NCBI GenBank assembly: GCA_036558005.1 | Contig: DATBGO010000360.1 | Location: 1-64,000 of the forward strand | Reading direction: 5' to 3' | Source: DATBGO01 sp036558005 | Lineage (GTDB): Bacteria; Actinomycetota; Actinomycetes; Streptosporangiales; Streptosporangiaceae | DNA: 64,000 bases | Shown: positions 33,453 to 42,249 of the stretch, in pieces | How the letters are laid out: the number at the start of each line of letters is the position of its first letter | Position numbering within the stretch: the first letter of the stretch is position 1 | Notes under the pieces: model-generated | Database searches by the model: none | What the model was told of the DNA's origin: nothing | What the model saw: only the letters and a program-made list of their open reading frames with translations | Translations under genes and position numbers: made by a program

Positions 33453-33610
33453 CTGCTGCTGGGCGCGCGTGTGGTAGGCAGGTCAGATGACCGGCGATCA
33501 GCTGCCGCCCGGCGGCGGCACGGCGTTCAGCCAGGCGCACCGGGCCCGGGCGCTGCCGGTCGCACAGCCTGGGCACGGCTGGAGCCGGCTGCTGGCAGCT
33601 GCGGGCAGCC

Positions 33611-34033
33611 ATGGCTATTGAGGTCAGGGTCCGCGGCATCGTGATCCCGGACGACGAACTCGCGTGGCGGTTCTCCAGGTCGGCAGGCCCGGGCGGGCAG
33701 TCGGTCAACACCACCGACAGCCGGGCAGAACTGTCCTACGACCTGGCCGCCTCGGCCGCGCTGCCGCCGGTGCTGAAGGACCGCGCGCTGCGGGCGCTGG
33801 CCGGCCGGATGACCGGGGGCGTGCTCACCGTCGCGGCGTCCGAATACCGGTCCCAGCTACGCAACAGGGAAGCCGCCGCGGCCCGGATGTCCGCGCTCCT
33901 CACCGACGCGACCGCGCCGCCGCCCCGGCCACGCCGGCCGACCAGGCCGAGCCGGGGGGCGGTGGAGCGCAGGCTCGCCGACAAGCAGCGGCGGGCGCAG
34001 ATCAAGCGGCTGCGGCGGCCCGGAGAAGAATAG
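33611..34033 (+). CDS. arfB: Peptidyl-tRNA hydrolase ArfB (YaeJ) ribosome rescue factor
   Basis: This encodes 140 residues from ATG 33611; the ribosome binding site is weak. The domain resembles release factor domain 3 with the GGQ motif in RSAGPGGQSVNTTDSRAEL (about residues 23-41). The basic C-terminal tail from about 100 (RPRRPTRPSRGAVERRLADK, QRRAQIKRLRR) is the part that in ArfB enters the empty mRNA channel of stalled ribosomes. It hydrolyses peptidyl-tRNA on non-stop complexes without a stop codon. A 44-codon open frame (33487-33621) overlaps its start and might be a leader, but this is unsupported. Confidence 0.92.
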   Translation: MAIEVRVRGIVIPDDELAWRFSRSAGPGGQSVNTTDSRAELSYDLAASAALPPVLKDRALRALAGRMTGGVLTVAASEYRSQLRNREAAAARMSALLTDATAPPPRPRRPTRPSRGAVERRLADKQRRAQIKRLRRPGEE

Positions 34034-34419
34034 CGGCGGGCCCGGCGTTACGGCCATCAGACCAGCCGTCACATAGCGTTAAACCGAGCAGTTCAAAGGC
34101 CATACGTAACGCCAGCCTCTAGAGCTGACGCCCGGCTCACGAGTTAGGTCGCAGCTGTCGCGCAAACCCGTCCTGTCCCGCTACTGACGGGCAGCGGGAA
34201 GTGTGAACCGTGATCCGTTATAGGCCGATTACCAGCGTGTCAAGCTCTGTTGTTATTCAAACGTTACGTTGTAAGAAATTTTCGGCGTCCGTCGTTCCTG
34301 CTAGCGTCCGGCATGTATGTCTTCAAGTCCCACTGCGCTCACGGGTAACCCGGGGAGCAGCCCGCGGGGACTGCCACACATCGCGGCCGATTCCGGCCGC
34401 CCTCGAGGATGAGGCGAGC
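34034..34419. other. Intergenic leader region of the first large peptidase
   Basis: There is no gene in these 386 bases. It contains inverted arms GGCGTTACG (34044-34052) and CGTAACGCC (34105-34113), another GTTACG at 34263-34268 in an AT-rich patch (34230-34290) likely to include the promoter, and a nested hairpin at 34326-34372. Confidence 0.5.
34326..34372 (+). promoter_or_regulatory. Nested stem-loop in the 5' leader of the peptidase gene
   Basis: Three helices can stack: AGTCCC with GGGACT outside, CTGCGCTC with GAGCAG (one bulge) in the middle, and CGGG with CCCG inside. It ends 47 bases before the ATG at 34420. This could be a structured leader that affects translation or stability; it matches no riboswitch class that I can name. 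Confidence 0.35.
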
Positions 34420-37400
34420 ATGCGAGGACGCACGGCTGGTGTTGCGCGTAGAGCGCACGCCAAAGGCAGGGCCGCGCTATTCATAGCGGCGGCATCAGTC
34501 CCGGCCCTGGTGGCCGGTCAGGCTGTCGGGGCATCGGCGGCGACCGCTACCCCGGCAGCGCTCAACGCAGCGACCGCGCCGATGACCCCGGCGCTGGCAG
34601 CTCAGCTGTCGAAGAACGTCAACAAGCACGTCATCGTGATCATGAAGGGCCAGCTCGCTGCGGCTCCGGTCGGCAGCAAGGCCGCCGCCACCCGGGCTAA
34701 CTCGATCACGGCCGCGCAGGCGCCGATGATGGGCGAGCTTCGCGAGGTACACGCGACCCACATGAAGTCCTTCAAGCTCGTCAACTCGCTCGCCGCCACG
34801 GTGTCGGCGGGTGAAGAGGCCCGGCTGAAGGCGAACCCCCAGGTCGCCAAAGTCATCCCGGACGTGACGATCCACGGTGCCGCGCCCCAGCAGGCCACCA
34901 GCAGCACCCGGCCCGTCTCCACCACGGCGAAGATCACTTCCGCCAACCCCAACGCGGCTGCGGACCTGACCCCCAACAACATCCCGGGCGCCTGCTCGCC
35001 AGGCCAGCCGCAGCTCGACCCCGAGGGGCTCGCGCTGACGCACACCGACTCTGACAACCCCAGCGCCAAGACCGCCCGCTCGCTGGGCATCACCGGCGCG
35101 GGCGTCAAGGTCGCGTGGATCGCGGACGGCATCGACCCGAACAACATCAACTTCATCCGGTCCGACAACACCTCGGCCTTCGCCGACTACCAGGACTTCA
35201 CTGGTGACGGGCCGGGCCAGGTGACCAGCGGCGACGAGGCGTTCCTGGACGCGAACACGATCGCCGGCCAGGGCCTGCACACCTACAACGTGCAGAACTT
35301 CAGCGCCCAGCCGGCCCCGACCGCGTGCAACATCCGGATCGAGGGCGTGGCGCCGGGCGCGAGCCTGGTCGGCCTGAACGTGTTCGGCTCGTTCGAGGAC
35401 ACCACAGAGTCGAACTTCCTGCAGGCGATCAACTACGCGGTCGAGACCGATCACGTGAACGTCATCAACGAGTCTTTCGGCTCCAACCCGTTCCCCGACG
35501 TGTCCGCGCTCGACGCGACCGTCCAGTTCGACGACGCCGCGGTGGCGGCCGGCGTGACCGTGTCCGTCTCCACCGGTGACGCGGGCTTCACCAACACGAT
35601 CGGCTCGCCGTCTTCCGACCCGAATGTCATCGCGGCCGGCGGCTCGACCGACCTGCGGTTCTACGCGCAGACCAACTACGCGGCAGCCCGTTACTTCGCC
35701 ACCACCGGCTGGCTGAACAACAACATCAGCTCGCTCAGCTCCGGTGGCTTCACCGAGAGCAACGGCACCGTCAGCCTGATCGCGCCGGCCGAGCTGAGCT
35801 TCGCCTCGTGTGACGCCAGCCCGATCTTCGAAGGCTGCGTCAACTTCAAGGGCCAGTCCTCCGAGGTCGAGGAGGCCGGCGGCACCAGCGAGTCGGCGCC
35901 CTGGATCTCCGGCACCGCGGCCCTGATCATCCAGGCCTACCGCAAGACCCACGGTGGCGCCACCCCGACCCCGGCGCTGGTCAAGCAGATCCTGACCAGC
36001 ACCGCGAGCGACCTGGGCACCCCGGCCGATGAGCAGGGCGCTGGCCTGGTCAACGCCTACAAGGCGGTCCAGCTGGCCGAGTCGATCCACACCGGCTCGT
36101 CGGCCGGCACCACCCTGCTGAAGTCGACCGACCTGCTGAGCGCGACCGACTCGCCGGGCAGCACCGAGCACTTCCCGGTGACCATCACCAACACCGGCGC
36201 GAACGCGCAGCTGGTCCGGATGCACGGCCGTGCCATCGGCTCCAACCGCAACGTCCAGACCGGTACCGTCTCGCTCAGCGACACGGCCAGCCCGCAGTTC
36301 ACCAACTTCTCCGGGCTGCCGAACAACTTCGGTGAGTTCCACTTCACCGTCCCGCCCGGTCAGGACCGGCTGGACGGCTCGCTCGCCTGGCCGGGTGACC
36401 CGACCGGGTGCGCGCAGAACTTCTGCAACAGCGGGCTGAATGGCCGGGTCCGGATGATCCTGATCGACCCCAAGGGCAGGCTTGCCTCGCACTCGCTGCC
36501 GCAGGGGCCGGGCAACTTCGGTAACAGCGACATCAGGTTCCCGACCCCGGGCACCTGGACCGGCGTGATCTTCTCGATCACCGCCGCCGACGGCGGGACG
36601 AACGGGACCGTCCACTGGCAGGTCGCGACGCAGAAGTTCACGCCGTTCGGCTCGGTTTCGCCGTCCACCGTGGTGCTGGCTCCTGGCCAGAGCAAGACCG
36701 TGCACGTGACGGCCACCACGCCGTCCTCGCCCGGCAACAGCTCCGGCTCGATCGTGTTCAACTCCAACAACGGCGCCGGCGGGGTCAGCTCGATCCCGGT
36801 GACGCTGCGCAGCATGATCGACGTCGCCCACGGCGGCAAGTTCAGCGGCACGCTGACCGGCGGCAACGGCCGCGGCAACGGTGAAGGCCAGGAAGAGTTC
36901 TACAACTTCAAGGTCGGGCACGGGGTGAAGAACGTCACCGCCAACGTGTCCATCACCAACGACCCGACCGACCGGGTGGGCGCTTACCTGGTCAGCCCGA
37001 GCGGCGACGTCCGCGGCTTCGGGCAGAACAGCCTCAACGGCACCTCATTGCTGTCGCTGAGCGCCTTCACCCTCAACCCGCAGCCAGGGACCTGGACCCT
37101 CATCGTTGACTTCGCCGAGCCGGTGGTCGGAGACGAGATCTCCCAGCCGTTCTCCGGCAGCGTGAAGTTCAACGACGTGAGCGCCAGCGCCAACGGCCTG
37201 CCGCACAGCTTCGGCACGAAGCTCGCGGCGGGCACGCCGGTGACCGTCCCGGTCAAGGTGACCAACAACTCGGACGCGCCGGAAGGCTTCTTCGCCGACC
37301 CGCGCCTCAACGCCGCCACCACCCTGACCCTGGCCGGCCTGGACCAGACCGCTGGCCTGGACCTGCCGCTGGTGGTCAACTTCCCGCAGTGGTTCGTGCC

Positions 37401-37929
37401 GACGGAGGCCTTCAGCGACAGCGTGTCGCAGACGGCATCGCTGCCAGCGATGTTCGACTTCGGTGCCAACCAGGGTGACCCGGACATCTCCAGCCACAAC
37501 CCGGGTCCTGGCCCGCTCTGCTCGACCACGCAGGCGGCCAGCTATGCCCCGGCCGACAACGGCGCTCTCACGCCGGGCGTATGGTTCGCGGCGCCCAGCG
37601 AGTGCGGGCCGTACCCGGCTGGCGGCGCGCCGGCCGGCACGGCGAGCGTGTCGATGTCGGTGACCGCCAAGGCGTTCGACACCTCGGTGACCTCGGACAC
37701 CGGCGACATCAACCTGGCGGCCATCAACCCGGCGGCCAGTGTCACGCCAGTGATCATCAACCCGGGCGACTCTGGGGTCATCAACGTGACCATCACGCCG
37801 TCCGGCGCGTCGGGCACGAAGGTGAGCGGCACGCTCTACGTTGATGACCTGCTCGACTCCGTCCCGCCGTTCAACCAGTTCTCGGCGGACGAGCTGGCCG
37901 GGCTGCCGTACTCCTACACGATCAAGTAA
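34420..37929 (+). CDS. Large exported subtilase-like serine peptidase with sedolisin-type residues
   Basis: This encodes 1169 residues from ATG 34420. It has a twin-basic signal peptide (about 1-41, ending VGASAA), an I9-like propeptide (about 66-150, HVIVIMKGQL to VAKVIPDVTIHG), and a protease domain about 225-540. The Ser490 motif is GGTSESAPWISG. The subtilisin Asp position is IADGID (Asp236). Where HGTHVAG is expected stands DEAFLDANTIAGQG, giving Glu273 and Asp277, and the oxyanion region reads STGDAG (Asp387). These are the residues used by sedolisins (S53). The C-terminal half contains beta-sandwich domains (for example LAPGQSKTVHVTATTPSSPG) probably used in substrate or wall binding. 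It is probably secreted and acts on proteins outside the cell. A paralogue lies downstream at 38212. Confidence 0.8.
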   Translation: MRGRTAGVARRAHAKGRAALFIAAASVPALVAGQAVGASAATATPAALNAATAPMTPALAAQLSKNVNKHVIVIMKGQLAAAPVGSKAAATRANSITAAQAPMMGELREVHATHMKSFKLVNSLAATVSAGEEARLKANPQVAKVIPDVTIHGAAPQQATSSTRPVSTTAKITSANPNAAADLTPNNIPGACSPGQPQLDPEGLALTHTDSDNPSAKTARSLGITGAGVKVAWIADGIDPNNINFIRSDNTSAFADYQDFTGDGPGQVTSGDEAFLDANTIAGQGLHTYNVQNFSAQPAPTACNIRIEGVAPGASLVGLNVFGSFEDTTESNFLQAINYAVETDHVNVINESFGSNPFPDVSALDATVQFDDAAVAAGVTVSVSTGDAGFTNTIGSPSSDPNVIAAGGSTDLRFYAQTNYAAARYFATTGWLNNNISSLSSGGFTESNGTVSLIAPAELSFASCDASPIFEGCVNFKGQSSEVEEAGGTSESAPWISGTAALIIQAYRKTHGGATPTPALVKQILTSTASDLGTPADEQGAGLVNAYKAVQLAESIHTGSSAGTTLLKSTDLLSATDSPGSTEHFPVTITNTGANAQLVRMHGRAIGSNRNVQTGTVSLSDTASPQFTNFSGLPNNFGEFHFTVPPGQDRLDGSLAWPGDPTGCAQNFCNSGLNGRVRMILIDPKGRLASHSLPQGPGNFGNSDIRFPTPGTWTGVIFSITAADGGTNGTVHWQVATQKFTPFGSVSPSTVVLAPGQSKTVHVTATTPSSPGNSSGSIVFNSNNGAGGVSSIPVTLRSMIDVAHGGKFSGTLTGGNGRGNGEGQEEFYNFKVGHGVKNVTANVSITNDPTDRVGAYLVSPSGDVRGFGQNSLNGTSLLSLSAFTLNPQPGTWTLIVDFAEPVVGDEISQPFSGSVKFNDVSASANGLPHSFGTKLAAGTPVTVPVKVTNNSDAPEGFFADPRLNAATTLTLAGLDQTAGLDLPLVVNFPQWFVPTEAFSDSVSQTASLPAMFDFGANQGDPDISSHNPGPGPLCSTTQAASYAPADNGALTPGVWFAAPSECGPYPAGGAPAGTASVSMSVTAKAFDTSVTSDTGDINLAAINPAASVTPVIINPGDSGVINVTITPSGASGTKVSGTLYVDDLLDSVPPFNQFSADELAGLPYSYTIK

Positions 37930-37937
37930 CAGCCGCA

Positions 37938-37965
37938 TCCCGCGGGGCTTACCGGCCCCGCGGGA
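37938..37965 (+). terminator. Hairpin terminator after the first peptidase
   Basis: TCCCGCGGGGC (37938-37948) pairs perfectly with GCCCCGCGGGA (37955-37965) around a 6-base loop, nine bases after the TAA stop. Confidence 0.75.
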
Positions 37966-38008
37966 CCGGCGGTCAGCCGCCGGAGGCGATAACCGAATAG
38001 CACTGCCC

Positions 38009-38043
38009 GTTACGGGGCCGGTCACCATGACCGGCCCCGTAAC
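38009..38043. repeat. Perfect 16-base-arm hairpin between the two peptidase paralogues
   Basis: GTTACGGGGCCGGTCA (38009-38024) and TGACCGGCCCCGTAAC (38028-38043) are exact reverse complements separated by CCA. It is stronger than needed for termination and lies 44 bases after the first terminator. It could be a second terminator, a transcript stabiliser or a repeat element. Confidence 0.7.
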
Positions 38044-38211
38044 CATCGGCGCAGATCGCGGCTGCCCGCGGGACGCGCGGGGCTAATGGCTTCGTGGCTA
38101 AAGCGTTACGAACGGACAAATCCTTTCTTTCGTTTCTTTCTGCTAACCTCCCGCCAGGGGGCACTGGCCAGGGAGCGGCTTTGCGCGCCGCCGTTTGAGG
38201 GGTAGGAATCC

Positions 38212-41200
38212 ATGCGACGACGGTGGGCGAGCGTCATGGCCGGGGCGGCTCCCCGGCGGCGGGCAGGCTCCGCGCTCCTGATCGCGGCGGCGACCGCCGC
38301 GGCGGCGTTCACCCAGGCGGGCCCGGCGGCCGCGGCGCCGCCGGCCGGGGCCGGCCTGGCGCGCTCGTCGGCGGGCGCGGGGCAGCAGCCGCTGTCGGCG
38401 GCGCAGGCGGCAAAGCTCGCGCGGAACGCTCATCAGAACGTGATCGTGTTCATGAAGGATCAGCCTGCGATGGTGCCGGCCGCCTCGGCGGCCAGCCGGC
38501 AGCGGGACAGCGCGATCGCCGCCAGCCAGCGCCCCGTGCTCAGCGAGCTCACCCAGGTGCAGGCCGGGCACGTGCAGGCCTACCACCTGGTCAATGCCTT
38601 CTCGGCGACGGTGTCCGCTGGTGAGGTGGCCCGGCTGCGGGCCAATCCCGCGGTGCAGCGGGTGATCCCGGACGCGCGGATCCAGGGTCCCGACCAGCCG
38701 GCCGCGCCCGCGGCGGCCGCGGCGGCCTCGTCGATCCAGCCGATGTCAGGCGCGTGCCTGCCGAATGGCAAGGCGCAGCTGGAGCCCGCGGCGCTGTCGC
38801 TCACCCGGACGCAGTCGTCGGACCCGAGCGCGCAGACCGCGCGCACGCTCGGCTTCACCGGCAAGGGGGTCACGGTCGCCTTCATGGCCGAGGGCATCGC
38901 CACCCACAACGTGAACTTCCTGCGGGCCGACGGCTCATCGGTGTTCACCGGCTACCGGGATTTCAGCGGGGATGGCACCGCGGCCCCTTCCGACGGCGCC
39001 GAGGCATTCCTGGACGCCAACTCGATCGCCGGCCAGGGCCGTCACGTCTATAACATCCAGCATTTCAGCGCGCAGTCACCGAAATCACCGTGCAATATCA
39101 AGATCGAGGGCGTGGCGCCGGGCGTGAACCTGATCGCGCTGAAGGTATTCGGCAACAACGACGTCGGCACCACGTCCAGCTTCATCGAGGCCATTCAGTA
39201 CGCGACCGACCACGGCGTGAACGTGCTCAACGAGTCGTTCGGAAACGACGGCCTGCCCAACGTCACCACGCTGGACGCGCTGGACCAGGCCGACGAGGCT
39301 GCCACCAGGGCCGGGGTCACCGTCGTGGTCTCCAGCGGCGACTCGGGGCCGTTCAACATGATCTCCTCGCCGGCCACCGACCCGGACGTGATCTCGGTCG
39401 GCGCGTCGACCGACTTCCGGTTCTACGCGATGACGAACTACGCCGAGGCGGACATGTTCGGCTCGCACGGCTGGCTGAACGACAACATCAGCTCCCTCAG
39501 CTCCAGCGGCTTCGAGGCGGCCGGCGCGACCCTGGACATGGTCGCGCCCGGCGACCTCAGCTTCGCCTCCTGCTCGACCAACACGGCGATGTACTTCGGC
39601 TGCGTCAACTTCCTCGGCAAGGGGTCAGATATCGAGGAAAGCGGCGGGACCAGCCAGTCCGCGCCGCTGACGGCCGGCGCCGCCGCGCTGGTCATCCAGG
39701 CCTACCGCAAGACGCACGGCAACCACAGCCCGGCGCCGGCCCTGGTCAAGCAGATCCTGCTGAGCACCGCGAAGGAACTCGGCCAGCCAGCCGACCAGGA
39801 GGGCGCCGGCCTGCTCAACAGCTTCAAGGCGGTCCAGGCCGCCGAGTCCGTGCACAACAGCGACGGCGCCCCCGCCGCGACCGGCGACACGCTACTGACC
39901 TCGGTGAACCAGCTGAACGCGGTGGGTGGCGCCAGCACCGCGGATAGCTGGCAGGTGACGGTCACCAACACTGGCTCGGCCACCCAGTCGGTCGCGCTGT
40001 CGAGCCGGACGTTCAGCGCCCCGAAGGTGGCCGGCACCGGCACCGTCACGCTCAGCAACGCCCACTCCGCGCACCTCACCGACTACACCGGCACCGCGGC
40101 CAACTACGGCGAGCTGCACTTCACCGTCCCGGCCAGCCAGAAGCTGCTGACCGCGCAGATCGCCTGGCCGGGCGATCCGGCCAACGGGCTGGACGCCCGG
40201 GTCCGGCTGATCCTGATCGACCCGAAGGGCCGGTTCGCCGCCCACTCAGAGCCGCAGGGCATCGGCAACTTCGGCACCGTGGACGTGTCCAGCCCGGCGG
40301 CGGGCCGCTGGACCGCGGTGATCTTCAGCCGCGAGTCGGGCAAGAACGGCGGCACGGCCGGCACGGTCCACTTCCAGGCGAGCACGCAGAACTTCGCGTC
40401 GTTCGGCTCGCTGAGCCCGTCCTCGCTCAGCCTGGCGGCCGGCCAGAGCGGCACGTTCACCTTCACCGCCAAGACCCCGGCCAGCCCGGGCGACGTGTCC
40501 GGCTCGGTGGTGCTGAACTCCGGCCACACCCCGACCTCGATCCCGGTCACCCTGCGCACGACCATCAACGCGGCCGGGACCGGCGCCTTCAGCGGCTCGG
40601 TGACCGGCGGGAACGGCCGGGCGACCAACGCGGCGGGCAACGGGCAGATCGCCTACTACGAGTTCTCCGTGCCGTCCGGCCAGCCGGACGTGTCGGCGGA
40701 GGCGACGCTGGCCAACGACCCGAAGGACGAGACCGACGGCTACCTGGTCAATCCCGACGGGCAAGTCGTCGGGTACGGGTCCAACTACCTGATCACCGGC
40801 GAGGACCAGCTCACCGGAGAGCTGAACTTCGCGCACGAGCACCAGATGAGCGTGTACGCCGACAGCGCGATGGCGGGCACCTGGACGCTCATCATCGTGT
40901 TCGACAACCCGGTGGACGGCAACGAGCTGGCTGACAGCTACACCGGAAAGGTCAGCCTCACGGCCGGGGCCTCGGCCGCCACCGGCGGGCTGCCCGACGA
41001 CTCCTCGGTGGTGCTGCCGCAGAACCAGTCGCAGACCTACCACGTCTCGGTCACGAACAACGGCGCCGAGCCCGAGGACTTCTATCTCGACGCCCGGCTC
41101 AACGCCACGGAAGTGACCTCGCTGCCGCTGCTGAACTCCTCCAGCACCATCCCGCTGCCGCTGACCGGCGCGGACTTCCCCGCCGAGTGGCTGGTGCCCA

Positions 41201-41736
41201 CCCAGACCACCCAGGTGAACGTCACCGCCCAGGGAAACAACGGCCAGCCGGTGGTGTTCACCTACAGCCCGTTCCTCGGCGACCCGCAGACCTACGTGTC
41301 CTCGCCGGCCCCGTCAGCCAGCCAGTCGAGCTCGTTCACGGCCAACCAGGCCGGGACCGATCCGGTGGTGCCCGGCGGCTGGTTCGCGATCCCGAACGAG
41401 ACCGCCCCGAACGGCTTCGGCGCCACCCCGGCCCCGCCGGGCAGCGTCCAGATCGGGGTGAGCGCGACCACGAAGGAATTCGACCCGGCGGTCAGCACCA
41501 GCGTGGGCGACTTCTGGCAGGAGGCCGTCGACCCGAACGCGCCAGGATTCGACCTGTTCCGGATCAACCCGGGCCAGACCGGTGTCATCGATGTCACCGT
41601 CACGCCGGAAGCCGCGCCGGGCACAGTCGTCAGCGGCAACCTCTACGTCAACGACTTCGTCCCGGCGGTGCAGGACGCGGGCAGCGAGATCACCGCGATC
41701 CCGTACAGCTACACCGTCGGCAGCCCCGCCCCGTAG
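38212..41736 (+). CDS. Large exported subtilase-like serine peptidase, paralogue of the preceding gene
   Basis: This encodes 1174 residues from ATG 38212, with GAGGGGTAGGA upstream. The domain order equals that of the gene at 34420: signal peptide (about 1-43), I9-like propeptide with HQNVIVFMKDQ, protease domain, and C-terminal beta-sandwich modules. Ser481 is in GGTSQSAPLTAG. The subtilisin Asp is replaced by Glu (FMAEGIA, Glu227), the HGTH motif by AEAFLDANSIAGQG (Glu264, Asp268), and the oxyanion region is SSGDSG (Asp377). The departures from S8 are therefore conserved between paralogues rather than random decay. Both genes probably arose by tandem duplication; they are separated by terminator-like hairpins, so each should have its own promoter. 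Confidence 0.8.
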   Translation: MRRRWASVMAGAAPRRRAGSALLIAAATAAAAFTQAGPAAAAPPAGAGLARSSAGAGQQPLSAAQAAKLARNAHQNVIVFMKDQPAMVPAASAASRQRDSAIAASQRPVLSELTQVQAGHVQAYHLVNAFSATVSAGEVARLRANPAVQRVIPDARIQGPDQPAAPAAAAAASSIQPMSGACLPNGKAQLEPAALSLTRTQSSDPSAQTARTLGFTGKGVTVAFMAEGIATHNVNFLRADGSSVFTGYRDFSGDGTAAPSDGAEAFLDANSIAGQGRHVYNIQHFSAQSPKSPCNIKIEGVAPGVNLIALKVFGNNDVGTTSSFIEAIQYATDHGVNVLNESFGNDGLPNVTTLDALDQADEAATRAGVTVVVSSGDSGPFNMISSPATDPDVISVGASTDFRFYAMTNYAEADMFGSHGWLNDNISSLSSSGFEAAGATLDMVAPGDLSFASCSTNTAMYFGCVNFLGKGSDIEESGGTSQSAPLTAGAAALVIQAYRKTHGNHSPAPALVKQILLSTAKELGQPADQEGAGLLNSFKAVQAAESVHNSDGAPAATGDTLLTSVNQLNAVGGASTADSWQVTVTNTGSATQSVALSSRTFSAPKVAGTGTVTLSNAHSAHLTDYTGTAANYGELHFTVPASQKLLTAQIAWPGDPANGLDARVRLILIDPKGRFAAHSEPQGIGNFGTVDVSSPAAGRWTAVIFSRESGKNGGTAGTVHFQASTQNFASFGSLSPSSLSLAAGQSGTFTFTAKTPASPGDVSGSVVLNSGHTPTSIPVTLRTTINAAGTGAFSGSVTGGNGRATNAAGNGQIAYYEFSVPSGQPDVSAEATLANDPKDETDGYLVNPDGQVVGYGSNYLITGEDQLTGELNFAHEHQMSVYADSAMAGTWTLIIVFDNPVDGNELADSYTGKVSLTAGASAATGGLPDDSSVVLPQNQSQTYHVSVTNNGAEPEDFYLDARLNATEVTSLPLLNSSSTIPLPLTGADFPAEWLVPTQTTQVNVTAQGNNGQPVVFTYSPFLGDPQTYVSSPAPSASQSSSFTANQAGTDPVVPGGWFAIPNETAPNGFGATPAPPGSVQIGVSATTKEFDPAVSTSVGDFWQEAVDPNAPGFDLFRINPGQTGVIDVTVTPEAAPGTVVSGNLYVNDFVPAVQDAGSEITAIPYSYTVGSPAP

Positions 41737-41788
41737 CAAGCCAGCGCGGGCGCGCCTGAGACAGGCGCGCCCGCGCTGGCGACCAGGG

Positions 41789-42223
41789 TCAGGGCGCGCT
41801 GGTGCCGGTCCGGCCGTACCGGTCTTCGAGCCGGACCACGTCGTCGCGCCACCCCGGCTCTGCTGTCGACGCCTCGGCGAAGGTGAGATCGCGGACCGCC
41901 CGGATCCGGTGCAGCACGCCGGGCGGCAGGTGAATGGTGTCGCCGGGGCTGAACCGGCGCTCGGTCAGCTGGTCGGCCGTGGCCCCGTACTCGATCACGG
42001 CCTCACCCTCCAGCACGCTGATCGTCTCTTCCTTCTCCCGGTGGTACTGCAGGCTGAGCGAGTGTCCGGCGTTGACGTGGATGACCTTTCCCGCGTACTT
42101 GCCGCCGACCACCGCGAAGATCAGCTCGTAGCCCCACGGCTTCTCCTGCCGGGCGGCCGGGTAGATGTCAGCTTCCGGGGGAGCGGGCGCAGCCCCGCCG
42201 GAAGCGTTCGGCATGCTCGGCAC
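41789..42223 (-). CDS. Cupin / mannose-6-phosphate isomerase-like protein
   Basis: This encodes 144 residues. GTG 42223, with AGGGAGG five bases upstream, is preferred over a GTG ten codons earlier. The cupin pattern is clear: EKPWGYELIFA, then VIHVNAGHSLSLQYHREKEE (metal-binding His residues and Glu), EGEAVIEYG and GDTIHLPPGVLHRIRAV. It resembles the C-terminal cupin of bifunctional mannose-1-phosphate guanylyltransferase/isomerases, so a sugar-phosphate role is likely. It lies 26 bases after the gluconokinase gene on the same strand, suggesting cotranscription and carbohydrate metabolism. Confidence 0.82.
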   Translation of the reverse strand: MPSMPNASGGAAPAPPEADIYPAARQEKPWGYELIFAVVGGKYAGKVIHVNAGHSLSLQYHREKEETISVLEGEAVIEYGATADQLTERRFSPGDTIHLPPGVLHRIRAVRDLTFAEASTAEPGWRDDVVRLEDRYGRTGTSAP

Positions 42224-42249
42224 GTTAGCCTCCCTGCGCGTTGGCGAGT

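Noticed and set aside
33487..33621. 44-codon open frame overlapping the arfB start
   Set aside because: Only weak AGG upstream and no conserved features; may be a leader peptide but cannot be supported.
34320..34419. c-di-AMP (ydaO-type) riboswitch before an exported hydrolase gene
   Set aside because: Such switches control actinobacterial wall hydrolases, but the conserved ydaO core segments are not present and the element is too short.
34495..36921. Minus-strand 808-codon open frame inside the first peptidase gene
   Set aside because: Arg/Val/Gly-rich antisense shadow; the plus strand encodes clear protease motifs and a signal peptide.
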